Shown here: positions 37,076 to 47,004 of the stretch, one piece after another
Position numbering within the stretch: the stretch's first letter is position 1
Layout: the number at the start of each line of letters is the position of its first letter
NCBI GenBank assembly: GCA_902589825.1
Contig: CACIUL010000008.1
Location: 1 to 64,000, forward strand
DNA length: 64,000 bases
Direction: 5' to 3'
DNA from: an uncultured Verrucomicrobiota bacterium
GTDB taxonomy: Bacteria; Verrucomicrobiota; Verrucomicrobiia; Verrucomicrobiales; DEV007
Translations under genes and position numbers: made by a program
The notes under the pieces: generated by a model
Told to the model about the DNA's origin: nothing
Seen by the model: the letters and a program-made list of their open reading frames with translations, nothing else
Database searches by the model: none

Positions 37076-37753
37076 ATGAATATCCATGCGGTCGCCCGCT
37101 GCATACTGGGCATTCTTCTTTTAACCGGCACAACCTCTGCCGTCACCCTCTTCCAGGTTGATGATTTCAATAACGGGACTGCCGGATGGATAGAAGGAAA
37201 CCCCTCACCCAACCCGCCAATTGCCACGGGCATCGGCAATGACAATACTCCATTCCTCCGCAATGATGCATCGGGTGGTGGTGGTCTCGGCAGCAGAATG
37301 GCAATGTATAACGATCTCCAGTGGACGGGTGACTACATCGGAAGTGGTATCCGTGCAATCCGCCTGGAAGCCGGAACCTTTGGGCCTGAGACAATTAACC
37401 TCCGCCTCGCCTTCAATGGTGCCGGCGGCTGGTTTACAACCGGCGCGATACCCCTGATCAATAATGATCCCCTCGATCCCCAGTGGCGTTCGTTAACTTT
37501 CAGCATCCTGCCCGGCGACCTCACTCATGTCGGACAGGGAAACGGCATATATGCCGACACAATGGGCAACGTCACGCGCATGGAGATTTATTCCGGGGGC
37601 AGCGCATTGAGTGCGGGCAGCCTGATCCGCGGCGAGTCCATAAACTCCTCGCTGCTACTAGACCAGATACAGGCAATTCCTGAGCCTTCTTCCGGCATTC
37701 TTTTAATCATTGCTGCCCTTACCGCCCTGACCCGCCGCAACCGGACACACTGA
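37076..37753 (+). CDS. PEP-CTERM sorting-signal protein
   Basis: Secreted protein of about 225 residues. The signal peptide is MNIHAVARCILGILLLTGTTSA. The mature part has aromatic and Gly-rich beta stretches (VDDFNNGTAGWIEGNP, WFTTGAIPLI) that resemble a jelly-roll. The C terminus is IPEPSSGILLIIAALTALTRRNRTH: Pro-Glu-Pro, one membrane helix and an Arg cluster, the PEP-CTERM signal handled by exosortase. No exosortase gene is in the window. I chose ATG 37076 for the signal peptide. A TATATT at 37065-37070 lies too close to allow a normal leader if it is the -10 box. Confidence 0.88.
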   Translation: MNIHAVARCILGILLLTGTTSAVTLFQVDDFNNGTAGWIEGNPSPNPPIATGIGNDNTPFLRNDASGGGGLGSRMAMYNDLQWTGDYIGSGIRAIRLEAGTFGPETINLRLAFNGAGGWFTTGAIPLINNDPLDPQWRSLTFSILPGDLTHVGQGNGIYADTMGNVTRMEIYSGGSALSAGSLIRGESINSSLLLDQIQAIPEPSSGILLIIAALTALTRRNRTH

Positions 37754-37762
37754 GTCCATTTA

Positions 37763-38716
37763 CTACCGGGTAATGCCGAAGGCAAATGGGTCATTCGGGT
37801 CTATCACGATCACCGATTGCCCGTTAACCCATGCCCGGCCCGTCACCAGAGGAATCACCCGGTTGCCCTCAAGCGGTTCAATGCTGCCAGTGAAAACAGT
37901 GTTCAGTATACTGCTCTGTCTCCAGATATCACCCGGCTTCAGTTTCCCTGCATCATAAAGACAGGCCAGTTTTGCACTGGTTCCTGTGCCGCATGGTGAA
38001 CGATCATATTCGCCGCCGGGACACATGACAAAATTGCGGGAATCACTCTTCTCGTCCGCCGGCGGACCAAAGACCTCAACATGATCAATCCTGCCGCCAT
38101 TCTCCCCGCTGATTCCTGCCGATTCAAGAGCATCCATAACGGCCAGTGTAAAGTCCGACAAACCGGAAATATTATCCTGGGCCAATTCCGGCCCAAATCC
38201 CTCAACTAGGAAGAACCAGTTGCCTCCCCAGGCAATATCCCCCTTTACCTCACCCCAACCGGGAACTTCGACCGCAACAGACTCACGGTACCGGTAACTG
38301 GGCACATTGGCGACAGTAACTGATCCATCGGGATTCAATGTCGCAGTCACCACACCCACCGGCGTCTCAATGCGATGTTCCCCGGCAGTGATCTTTCCGG
38401 TAAATTCAAGGGTTTTCACCAATCCAATCGTCCCATGCAGGCAATGGTTTAGAAGGCCGGCATTATTGAAAAAAATCACACCGCATACGCACTCCTCTAG
38501 TTCGGAATCACAGAGTAAAGCACCCACCATCGCTTCAAACCCCCGGGGTTCACCAAGCAGGGCCGGACGCAGGAAATCCGCATGCTCGACAAAACCCGGC
38601 AATCGCTCCGCCATCGTTCCCGTGCCGATATCCGGGGCACCATCAATAACCACCCGGGTTGGCTCCCCCTCGGTATGGGAATCAATGACATTGATACGGT
38701 ACGAATTTCCGGACAT
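37763..38716 (-). CDS. Proline racemase family, 4-hydroxyproline 2-epimerase-type
   Basis: Cofactor-independent epimerase of 317 residues. Both catalytic cysteines are present: one in FNNAGLLNHCLHGTIGL (the motif 1 Cys) and one in SPCGTGTSAKLA. A Thr at the second site would have indicated a dehydratase. IDSHTEGEPTRVV at the N terminus and the overall length fit the family. With the adjacent D-amino-acid oxidoreductase it would convert trans-4-hydroxy-L-proline to the D-cis form, which that enzyme then oxidises. That substrate is inferred from family and neighbour. The upstream gene stops 15 bases before its start. Confidence 0.87.
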   Translation of the reverse strand: MSGNSYRINVIDSHTEGEPTRVVIDGAPDIGTGTMAERLPGFVEHADFLRPALLGEPRGFEAMVGALLCDSELEECVCGVIFFNNAGLLNHCLHGTIGLVKTLEFTGKITAGEHRIETPVGVVTATLNPDGSVTVANVPSYRYRESVAVEVPGWGEVKGDIAWGGNWFFLVEGFGPELAQDNISGLSDFTLAVMDALESAGISGENGGRIDHVEVFGPPADEKSDSRNFVMCPGGEYDRSPCGTGTSAKLACLYDAGKLKPGDIWRQSSILNTVFTGSIEPLEGNRVIPLVTGRAWVNGQSVIVIDPNDPFAFGITR

Positions 38717-38731
38717 TCGATAAAGCCTAGC

Positions 38732-40003
38732 TCAAAACCGGGCAGGTGCCAGCTTGGCAATGTCGATATCCGGCAATCCACCACCCAGGAGTTGCGCCAC
38801 CAAGTGGCCGGTCACCGGGGCAAGGCTCAGGCCCATCATTGCATGGCCTGTCGCTATAAACACATTACCCAAGCCAGGACCCGCCGGGCCAATATACGGC
38901 AGGCCGTCCGGAGCACAGGGACGCAATCCTGCCCAGCGGTTTACCCCGTCAAAATGCTGCATGGCAAACCTGGGAAAACAGCGTGAAACCGACTTGCAAA
39001 TCCCCCTGATGCGACGCTCGTTCACGGCAAGGTTCCTGCCACCAATCTCCATGGTTCCCGCAAACCTCAAGGTGCCTTCAATAGGAGTGACTGCCACACG
39101 GGCCTCAGTCAGAATGGAACATACCCGGGGTAATTGCACCGGTTCCTCCAGTGTCATGGAATATCCCTTTCCTGATGCCATCGGCAAGCTCAGGCCAAGT
39201 TCACGCGCCAGCAAAGGTGACCAAGCGCCCCCGGCGATCACGACCTGATCGGCATCGACTTCATCGGCACGGGAGGAACCTGACGCAATGCGCACTGCCT
39301 TGACCTTGCCGGCTTCCCTGGTAAACCCTTCCACATCGGCATCATAGCGGAAGTTCCCGCCGAGGGCGGCAATCCGCTCACGCAAACCGGACAAGAAGGC
39401 ATGAGGATTTAAATGGCAGTCCTCCTTGAACCAGACTCCGCCGGCAACCTCCATGTCGATGTCTGGATCAACCTCGGCAAGCCGGCTTGCGCTGCAAACC
39501 TCAACCTCCATCCCCAGTCCTTTCGCTGTCTCGGCCAGCAAGGCCTCACTTTCAAGGGTCTGCTGCTTTTCACAGAGCATCAGCAACCCACGTTTCACGA
39601 GCCCATAGTCAAACTCCGAGGACAACTCCACAAACAGCTCCCGGCTCTTCAGGTTAAGCCCGCAAAGCAGGCTGCGACAACCCTCAACATGAGACCTGTT
39701 GGCATGTCTCCAGAACAGGTATGCCCAGCGAAGAAGGGCGGGTCGAATACTGAAAGAAAACGGACTCTCTGGATTGAGCATCCAACGTAAGCCCAGCGCG
39801 ATCATGCCGGGTGCTGCCAACGGCACAAAGTGGCTCGGCACTACCATCCCCGCATTTTCTGCCGAGCAATTATCACCCCCCTCAGGCTCACGCTCAAGGA
39901 TCGTCACCTGCTTGCCTGATCGCAATGCATAGTAGGCAACACACAAGCCAATGACTCCGCCGCCAACCACGACGACGTGATCACCGGCTGCATTGGTGCC
40001 CAT
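38732..40003 (-). CDS. DadA-type FAD-dependent D-amino acid (hydroxyproline) dehydrogenase
   Basis: Flavoprotein of about 423 residues. VVVVGGGVIGLCVAYYALRSGKQVTILERE is the FAD-binding segment at the N terminus. CSAENAGMVVPSHFVPLAAPGM and RWAGLRPCAPDGLPYIG, then FIATGHAMMGLSLAPVTG, are characteristic of DadA/D-hydroxyproline dehydrogenase enzymes. It probably passes electrons to the respiratory chain. I chose ATG 40003; longer in-frame starts at 40018 and 40063 exist. It precedes the epimerase gene by 15 bases, forming a two-gene operon. The later steps of hydroxyproline breakdown are not encoded here. Confidence 0.85.
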   Translation of the reverse strand: MGTNAAGDHVVVVGGGVIGLCVAYYALRSGKQVTILEREPEGGDNCSAENAGMVVPSHFVPLAAPGMIALGLRWMLNPESPFSFSIRPALLRWAYLFWRHANRSHVEGCRSLLCGLNLKSRELFVELSSEFDYGLVKRGLLMLCEKQQTLESEALLAETAKGLGMEVEVCSASRLAEVDPDIDMEVAGGVWFKEDCHLNPHAFLSGLRERIAALGGNFRYDADVEGFTREAGKVKAVRIASGSSRADEVDADQVVIAGGAWSPLLARELGLSLPMASGKGYSMTLEEPVQLPRVCSILTEARVAVTPIEGTLRFAGTMEIGGRNLAVNERRIRGICKSVSRCFPRFAMQHFDGVNRWAGLRPCAPDGLPYIGPAGPGLGNVFIATGHAMMGLSLAPVTGHLVAQLLGGGLPDIDIAKLAPARF

Positions 40004-40135
40004 GGTATCTTTTCCCATAACGTAATACACATACATCCCAGCCTGCATCCGTGACTGCTGCAACCAAAGATTTTAAACATCTAATAGTGGCCGTAGATGA
40101 CAAACAGGCGTAATGAAGCCAATCAGTTCATCAAA

Positions 40136-41608
40136 ATGAAACTCCTGCTGCAGATCATCCTCGCCACCATACTTGTAGGTTCAACCACACAGGCCAGGCA
40201 AAAGCCAAACATCCTCTTCATCGCCATCGATGACCAGAATGACTGGATCGGCTGCCTTAACGGCCATCCGCAGGTCAAAACGCCACATATCGACAAGCTT
40301 GCTGAACGCGGCACGGTATTTCTCAATGCCCATTGCCAGTCACCACTCTGCAATCCGTCACGCACCAGCCTGATGACCGGACTGCGGCCAACCACAACCG
40401 GTATCTACGGGCTCGCTCCCTGGTTCCGCGACGTTCCTGAGTTAAAGGATCTCGTCACACTGCCCCAATACCTCAAGTCCCACGGCTACAAGACGCTATC
40501 TACCGGAAAGATCTATCATGGAAGGTATGGCAGGCACCCGAAAAGGGACAAGGAATTCGACGTCATCGGCCCCGGGGCCACCGGCGCCCCATTTCCAAAA
40601 GAGCGCCTCGTAAAAAACACGCCACAACCCCATAAGCTGGTTGACTGGGGAACCTTTCCACACCAGGACGAGGAGAAGGGTGACTACAGGATTGCAAGCT
40701 GGGCAGTTGATCAGCTCAATGCAAAACCGGAAGGACCTTTTTTCCTGTCCGTGGGATTTTTCCTTCCCCATGTGCCATGCTTTGCAACCCAGAAATGGTT
40801 TGACCTCTATCCCGAGCAAACCCTGAAGCTCCCGGAAATAAAACGTGATGACCGCAAGGATACACCAAGGTTTTCCTGGTATTTGCACTGGAGCCTGCCG
40901 GAAGTGCGGCTGAAATTCCTTGAACAGAATAATGAATGGAAAAACCTGACCCGCTCCTACCTGGCATGCACAAGCTTTGTCGATGCACAGGTGGGCCGGG
41001 TGCTTGCAGCACTTGAGCGCAACGGGTTTGCCGACAATACCATTGTTGTCCTCTGGTCAGACCATGGATGGCACATCGGTGAAAAGGCAATCACCGGAAA
41101 GAACACCCTGTGGGATGATGGCACACGTGTACCACTAATCTTTGCCGGTCCGGGAATCGGAAAAGGACGTTGTAACCAACCGGCAGAGCTGCTTGATATC
41201 TACCCGTCCATCAATGAACTCTGCGGATTGCCGGCCAAGAAAGAACTGGAAGGCATCAGCCTGAAGCCCCAGCTCAAGGATGCACAAGCCAAGCGCAAGC
41301 GTCCTGCCATAACCTGTCATAACCACGACAATAACGGTGTGCGTTCGGAAAAATGGCGCTACATCCGCTATGCAGACGGCAGCGAGGAGCTCTACAACAT
41401 GGTGGAGGATCCCAACGAGTGGAGAAACCTCGCCGGCAGTGCCGAATACCGGTCTGTTATCGAGGAGCACCGCAAATGGATTCCCGAAAACAATCGCAAG
41501 CCGGCCCCGGGAAGCCGCGCGCGCATCCTTACCTTTGATAAGAAAACGGGTGCAGTTACCTGGGAAGGAAAACCGATCAAGCCCAACGACCCGGTTCCGG
41601 AAATCTAG
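40136..41608 (+). CDS. Secreted sulfatase (CNPSR motif, iduronate-sulfatase-like)
   Basis: Type I sulfatase of about 490 residues. The signal peptide is MKLLLQIILATILVGSTTQA. NILFIAIDDQNDWIGCLNGHP supplies the metal Asp pair, and LCNPSRTSLMTGLRP is the canonical formylglycine motif with Cys72. STGKIYHG and WSDHGWHIGEKAITGKNTLWDDGTRVPLI complete the active site. The DDQNDW form resembles the S1_7 subgroup. The longer frame from 40097 would bury the signal peptide, so I chose the ATG at 40136. It is divergent from the hydroxyproline genes. Confidence 0.9.
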   Translation: MKLLLQIILATILVGSTTQARQKPNILFIAIDDQNDWIGCLNGHPQVKTPHIDKLAERGTVFLNAHCQSPLCNPSRTSLMTGLRPTTTGIYGLAPWFRDVPELKDLVTLPQYLKSHGYKTLSTGKIYHGRYGRHPKRDKEFDVIGPGATGAPFPKERLVKNTPQPHKLVDWGTFPHQDEEKGDYRIASWAVDQLNAKPEGPFFLSVGFFLPHVPCFATQKWFDLYPEQTLKLPEIKRDDRKDTPRFSWYLHWSLPEVRLKFLEQNNEWKNLTRSYLACTSFVDAQVGRVLAALERNGFADNTIVVLWSDHGWHIGEKAITGKNTLWDDGTRVPLIFAGPGIGKGRCNQPAELLDIYPSINELCGLPAKKELEGISLKPQLKDAQAKRKRPAITCHNHDNNGVRSEKWRYIRYADGSEELYNMVEDPNEWRNLAGSAEYRSVIEEHRKWIPENNRKPAPGSRARILTFDKKTGAVTWEGKPIKPNDPVPEI

Positions 41609-41694
41609 AAATTCGGCAGAAGGTTGTAAGGGAAAATGCCGGAATGATTGCCCCTACGTGGAATCCCAAAAGGAAAAAATAATTACTTCCAGTT

Positions 41695-41749
41695 TAAGCC
41701 AGCGGGTTTAATGTGTGGCTTAACATCCCCTCTCCCCGGAATTCCGGGG
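41695..41749. promoter_or_regulatory. Two inverted repeats upstream of the CotH/lamin-tail gene
   Basis: TAAGCCA (41695-41701) and TGGCTTA (41716-41722) form perfect seven-base arms. CCCCGGAATTCCGGGG (41734-41749) is a perfect 16-base palindrome ending 28 bases before the ATG at 41778. The symmetry suggests an operator or RNA structure. No T run follows, so termination is unlikely. Confidence 0.35.
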
Positions 41750-41777
41750 TCAAGTTGTCATCACCCCCCGTTTAGCC

Positions 41778-44700
41778 ATGCCCTCATTGCCAAGGCATCT
41801 GTCCCTGTTGCCCCTTTACCTCCTTCTGGCCACACCTGCAATTCCACAAGCCGCGCCACTGATCACCGAGTTCATGAGTGCCAACTCCTCGGTAATCTAT
41901 GATGAGGACGCACAGTCCTCGGACTGGATCGAGATTCACAATCCGGAACCAAATGCTATTGACCTTGATGGCTATTTCCTCACCGATGACCCTGAAGAGC
42001 CGGATAAATGGCGCTTCCCGGAAATCACCTTGCCGGCCGGCGGTTACCTTATTGTCTTTGCATCCGACAAAAACCGTAAAGCCGGTGAGCTTCATACCAA
42101 TTTCCGATTGTCCAACGACCCCGGGGGCTATCTTGCACTGACCGACCCGGACGGGCAAACCTTCATCTCGGGATTCACGGATTACCCCGAGCAGTTCGAT
42201 GATATCTCCTATGGCCTGACACAATCCGGCGGCAACACCACAAGTGTACTGGTGCGCGAGGGGGATGCCTGCAAGCTGCTTGTCCCCACGGCCGATATTG
42301 GCACAGCATGGCAGAACATCCAATTCGATGACAGCAACTGGGAAGACGCAACAACGGGTATTGGTTACGAGCGCTCAAGCGGTTACGAAAACCTCATTGG
42401 TGCGGGAGGAGATGTTGAAAACCAAACCTATGATATCAACTCCACGGTCTATGTCCGTATTCCTTTCAACCTGGATTCAGTCGATGGAATATCTGGCCTC
42501 AAATTCCGCATGAAATATGATGACGGGTTCATTGCCTACCTCAACGGCACGGAAATTGCCTCCGGCAACAAACCCGCGAACCCTGCCTGGAATTCAGATG
42601 CATCCAATGACCACCCCGACTCCCAAGCCACCAGCTTCGTGGACACGGACCTCAGCTCGAGGGCAGCCGAACTGCTCATTGCCGGCAATAACATTTTGAG
42701 CATCCATTCAATGAACGGTGATACCAGGAGCTCGGATCTATTGGCCCTGCCAAGACTGGAAGGCGAATTCTTCTCTGCCCCCGGCCAGATCGGCAGCCCG
42801 GGATACTTCCAGGAACCCAGCCCGGGAAATGCCAACGGCACCGAGCAGGGGCTGCCGTCCGGCCGCGTCAGTTTCTCTCAACCCGGCCGCGGATTTACCG
42901 GTTCACTTTCCGTGAGCCTTTCCTCCCCATCACCCGCCGCACAGCTTCGCTATACCACCAACGGTGATGTGCCCACGGCAAACTCATCCCTGTTCAACGG
43001 CAATCCCATCAATATATCATCTTCAACGCTGCTAAGGGCACGGGCTTTTGAGCCCGGCCTGACACCTGGTCCGGTCAGTGAAGAAGGCTATATCAGGCTC
43101 TCAAGCAATGCGCGCACCTTCAGTTCCGATCTCCCTGTCATTATCATGGAGCGTTTCAATGGGGGGCCCAGCGCATCCAACGGCAAGGCCTTTACTTTTT
43201 TCGCCTTCTTCGAGCCCGATCCGGCCAATGGCCGCACCACCCTCAATCGCCCCTACAATCTCGGTACGAGGGGAGGCTGGAAAGTTCGGGGGTCCTCCTC
43301 GTCAGGATTCTCTAAAAAAGCCTTCTCCATTGAGGCCTGGAACGAGTTCAACAGGAACAAGGACATTTCGCCGCTTGGCCTGCCTGAGGAGTCGGACTGG
43401 ATCCTTAATGCGCGATCTGTTTTTGACCGTTCACTGATGCGTAATGCCTTTATCTATGAGTTGAGCAACCAGGTGGGACGCTACGCCGTGCGAACCAGGT
43501 TCGTGGAACTTTTCAAGGACGACAACGGTGGTGACCTTAACTACAACAATGATTACGACGGGGTATACACCTTCATGGAAAAAATCTCCCGTGACAAGGA
43601 ACGGGTCGACGTCGAGCGCCTGCCACAGAGTATCAATGATGAGCCCGGCATTGCCGGCGGCTACATGATGAAAATAGACCGCCTGGATCCAGGGGACTCC
43701 GGTCTCTCTGCAGGCGGCAGGACCCTGGGCTGGGTCTACCCGAAGGAAGATGACGTCACTTCTGCGCAATCCAGCTGGCTGCGCAACTACATTAACGAGA
43801 TGAATGCTGCTCTAAGCACGCCTCAATACCGGGACTATATTGACGTTGGCTCCTGGGTTGATCACCACTTGCTAAACGTACTGACACTCAACGCGGACGC
43901 ACTCAGGCTCTCCACCTATTTTTTCAAGGGCAGGCATGGTAAGGTCGAGTTCGGTCCAATCTGGGACTTTGACCGTTCCATGGAATCCACGGACAACCGG
44001 GATAACAATCCCTCCACGTGGGCAGGTGGCACAAATTACTTCACTTACCCCTGGTGGGCGACGCTCTTTAACAATGAGAATTTCTGGCAAACCTACATCG
44101 ACCGATACTTTGAATTAAGGGATGGTGTCTTTGCCACCGCCAATGTCCACGCCATTATTGACGGCATGGCGGCCGAGCTCAATGAGGCACAAGTGCGCAA
44201 TTTCCAGCGCTGGTCTGACCAGCCGCGATTTGGCAGCTACCAGGGAGAGGTCAACCACCTCAAGGACTGGCTGGCCACCCGCCTGAACTGGATGGACGGG
44301 CAATTTGCTCCGCGCCCATCAAGCAACCGTCCTGAAGGCATCTACCCGCCCGGGACGAGAGTCAGCCTCAGCGCATCTCTGGGAGCCAACCAGAAAATTT
44401 ATTACACCCTTGATGGACGTGATCCACGGCCGACAAGTGAAACCAATGCCATTGAGGGCACGACCCTGGTTGGCGAGTCCATCAACGTTCGCGCACTTGT
44501 CCCGGGATCAGACATTGGCTCCCAATGGCGCACTGATCCAGACTTCAACGACAGCAGCTGGCTATCAGGCCGCAACGGCATAGGTTACGAAAGGGGCAAT
44601 GGTTATGAGCCCTACATCAATATTGACGTCAATACGCAAATGGAGGGACGCACCTCCTGTTACGTGCGCATCAAGTTCAATGTCAATGCGGAGGATCTTG

Positions 44701-46982
44701 CAGGCTGGAACTTCATGAACCTGCAGGCCAGGTGTGATGACGGTTTTGTCGCCTACCTAAACGGTACAGAAATCGTTCGTGACCTTGCCCCCGCCAACCT
44801 TAGCTGGAACTCCTCTGCCATCCAGACGACCGACGACGCCATTGCGACCACCTTCCAGAATTTTGAGGCCAGCAACTTCTTCAACCTGCTGCAACCCGGT
44901 GAAAACCTGCTCGCCATCCATGCCCTGAATGAAAGCACTACAAGCAGTGATTTTCTTAACCAGGTCAAGCTCGTTGCCGGATTTGATGAAGGCGCTGGTG
45001 AGGGCGGCACGGGTGGTATTGAATATACCGGGCCAATAACCCTGAATGAAACCACCCGCCTCTTCGCCCGTGTCTTTGACAGTGACGGCGGTAATTCCAC
45101 CGGGTCAGGAAGGACTCCTGTCGGGACAGGATGGAGCGCGCCACTTCAAGTGGAATACCTTGTTAATGAAACACCGGCCAGCACAGCAAACCTGGCCGTT
45201 GTCGAGATAATGAATAATCCCCATGACCTTGGTGACGACCTGACTGAAGATGGTGAATTTGAGTGGATTGAACTACAGAATGTCGCCGCTCAGACAATCT
45301 CCCTGACAGGAGTTTCCTTTAGTGAAGGCATCCAGTTCCAGTTCCCCGGCAGGAGCCTTGACCCTGGAGAGAGGGTAATTGTCGTCCGGAGCCTGGAGGC
45401 CTTTCAGCAGGTTTATGGGACCGGCCGCAATCAACAGATTGCCGGCACCTACTCCGGGGCACTCGAAAACAATGGAGAAACCCTGGTCCTGACTGCCGCC
45501 GATGGAAATACCATCCAGAACATTTCCTACCCGGGTAACATTGCGCCAAAAGGCTACTCACTGGTCCTTGCCGGCGATAATGCCTGGCAGGCCAGTCGCA
45601 GCCTGCTCGGGTCCCCGGGCGCTCCTGAACCCACACCCGACCAGGTCCCCGACATCTTTGTCACCGAAATACTCACCAACTCGATTATACCTCAACTGGA
45701 TGTCATCGAGATTCACAACCCAAACACTTCCGCGGTCGATATTTCAGGATGGCTGCTGACCGACAACCTTGGCCAACCGGATAAATTCCGCATCCCGGAC
45801 AACACAATACTCGAAGCAGGAGGTTACCTGACCTTTGATGAAAATGAATTCACCGGGTTTGCCCTTGATTCGTTCGGTGAAGAAATCTTCCTGGTGGCAT
45901 CAACTCCGTCTGGAGAACGCCGGGACTACGTGGATGGCTTCAGTTTCGGGGACGCTTCTGCCGGGGTTACATTCGGCAGGCACATTACCTCCGCGGGTGA
46001 AGTCCATTACGTGCCAATGGCTGCTGAAACCCTGGGGGCACCCAATGCAGAGCCACTTGCCGGCCCGCTCGTCATCTCCGAACTAATGTATAATCCGGCG
46101 GCCGGCGGGAGCGAGTTCATTGAAATTAAGAATATTTCCTCCTCGACTGTTTCCCTTGCCGGGGTCGAGGTAAGCGGCTGTGGATTCATTTTCCCCGCCG
46201 ATACAGCGGACCTGGATGCCGGCGGCCTTATCTTACTGGTTTCAGGAGATCCGGCAGAATTCCGCGATTTGCACAACATTGCCGGGAACGTGCCCATTTT
46301 TGGCCCTTACCCTGGCAAGCTCGACAACGGGGGAGAAAAAATCCGCATCAAGGTTCCTGAATCCAGCGGCGTGGCAGGAGAACCTGAACTGTTGGTGTCG
46401 GTGGATATCACCGATTATGAAGATAATCTGCCTTGGCCCGCTGAAGCGGATGGAAATGGTTTCTCACTCCAGCGCGTCTGGCCGGCAGGTTACGGCGGGG
46501 AACCCCTCAGCTGGGAGCTCTCACCTGAAGAGGGCGGTAACCCGGGAGTCGATGGAGCAGCGGAATTTGACTGGCGCACACTTTTCTTCTCGGCCGCCGA
46601 GATCGCCACCCCCTCCATTTCCGGTCCCCTTGCTGACGCGGACAATGACGGGGTGGCAAACGTCCTGGAATACCTTCTGGCAACAGATCCGCGTAATCCC
46701 GGATCCAGTCGTCCGCTGGGTATCTCCGCAGTCGGGCTGGCAGGCGAACGTCGACTGGAAATCACGCTGACCATCAGGAACCAGGTCTCCGGATTTACAG
46801 CTCGCATTGAATCCTCAGAGACACTGGGTGAATGGAATCAGTCCGCCGGGCAACTCACTCTCTTGAGCACGACACAGAATGACAACGGTACAACCACCCT
46901 GGTCTACCGGAGTAATGAACTCAATAATCCCCCGGATACAAAAAACCTGTTTTACCGCGTGCGTGCCGTTGAAACACCCTGA
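41778..46982 (+). CDS. Giant secreted CotH-kinase-like/lamin-tail protein
   Basis: Secreted multidomain protein of 1734 residues. After the signal peptide (LSLLPLYLLLATPAIPQA), a lamin-tail domain (LITEFMSANSSVIYDEDAQSSDWIEI) runs to about 150. A galactose-binding-like module spans about 161-324 and recurs at about 907-1063 (FDDSNWEDATTGIGYE; FNDSSWLSGRNGIGYE). Chitobiase-C-like segments (RYTTNGDVPTANSS; YYTLDGRDPRPTSE) lie near 390 and 874. A CotH-like atypical kinase region spans about 450-830 (GWKVRGSSS, YTFMEKISRDKERVDVERLP, GPIWDFDRSMES). Further lamin-tail domains start near 1139, 1293 and 1431. The last 160 residues contain DADNDGVANVLEYLLATDPR, a typical PVC C-terminal module. Substrate and localisation beyond secretion are unknown. 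Confidence 0.88.
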   Translation: MPSLPRHLSLLPLYLLLATPAIPQAAPLITEFMSANSSVIYDEDAQSSDWIEIHNPEPNAIDLDGYFLTDDPEEPDKWRFPEITLPAGGYLIVFASDKNRKAGELHTNFRLSNDPGGYLALTDPDGQTFISGFTDYPEQFDDISYGLTQSGGNTTSVLVREGDACKLLVPTADIGTAWQNIQFDDSNWEDATTGIGYERSSGYENLIGAGGDVENQTYDINSTVYVRIPFNLDSVDGISGLKFRMKYDDGFIAYLNGTEIASGNKPANPAWNSDASNDHPDSQATSFVDTDLSSRAAELLIAGNNILSIHSMNGDTRSSDLLALPRLEGEFFSAPGQIGSPGYFQEPSPGNANGTEQGLPSGRVSFSQPGRGFTGSLSVSLSSPSPAAQLRYTTNGDVPTANSSLFNGNPINISSSTLLRARAFEPGLTPGPVSEEGYIRLSSNARTFSSDLPVIIMERFNGGPSASNGKAFTFFAFFEPDPANGRTTLNRPYNLGTRGGWKVRGSSSSGFSKKAFSIEAWNEFNRNKDISPLGLPEESDWILNARSVFDRSLMRNAFIYELSNQVGRYAVRTRFVELFKDDNGGDLNYNNDYDGVYTFMEKISRDKERVDVERLPQSINDEPGIAGGYMMKIDRLDPGDSGLSAGGRTLGWVYPKEDDVTSAQSSWLRNYINEMNAALSTPQYRDYIDVGSWVDHHLLNVLTLNADALRLSTYFFKGRHGKVEFGPIWDFDRSMESTDNRDNNPSTWAGGTNYFTYPWWATLFNNENFWQTYIDRYFELRDGVFATANVHAIIDGMAAELNEAQVRNFQRWSDQPRFGSYQGEVNHLKDWLATRLNWMDGQFAPRPSSNRPEGIYPPGTRVSLSASLGANQKIYYTLDGRDPRPTSETNAIEGTTLVGESINVRALVPGSDIGSQWRTDPDFNDSSWLSGRNGIGYERGNGYEPYINIDVNTQMEGRTSCYVRIKFNVNAEDLAGWNFMNLQARCDDGFVAYLNGTEIVRDLAPANLSWNSSAIQTTDDAIATTFQNFEASNFFNLLQPGENLLAIHALNESTTSSDFLNQVKLVAGFDEGAGEGGTGGIEYTGPITLNETTRLFARVFDSDGGNSTGSGRTPVGTGWSAPLQVEYLVNETPASTANLAVVEIMNNPHDLGDDLTEDGEFEWIELQNVAAQTISLTGVSFSEGIQFQFPGRSLDPGERVIVVRSLEAFQQVYGTGRNQQIAGTYSGALENNGETLVLTAADGNTIQNISYPGNIAPKGYSLVLAGDNAWQASRSLLGSPGAPEPTPDQVPDIFVTEILTNSIIPQLDVIEIHNPNTSAVDISGWLLTDNLGQPDKFRIPDNTILEAGGYLTFDENEFTGFALDSFGEEIFLVASTPSGERRDYVDGFSFGDASAGVTFGRHITSAGEVHYVPMAAETLGAPNAEPLAGPLVISELMYNPAAGGSEFIEIKNISSSTVSLAGVEVSGCGFIFPADTADLDAGGLILLVSGDPAEFRDLHNIAGNVPIFGPYPGKLDNGGEKIRIKVPESSGVAGEPELLVSVDITDYEDNLPWPAEADGNGFSLQRVWPAGYGGEPLSWELSPEEGGNPGVDGAAEFDWRTLFFSAAEIATPSISGPLADADNDGVANVLEYLLATDPRNPGSSRPLGISAVGLAGERRLEITLTIRNQVSGFTARIESSETLGEWNQSAGQLTLLSTTQNDNGTTTLVYRSNELNNPPDTKNLFYRVRAVETP

Positions 46983-47004
46983 AAATTGCGCATTCAACCG
47001 CGCA

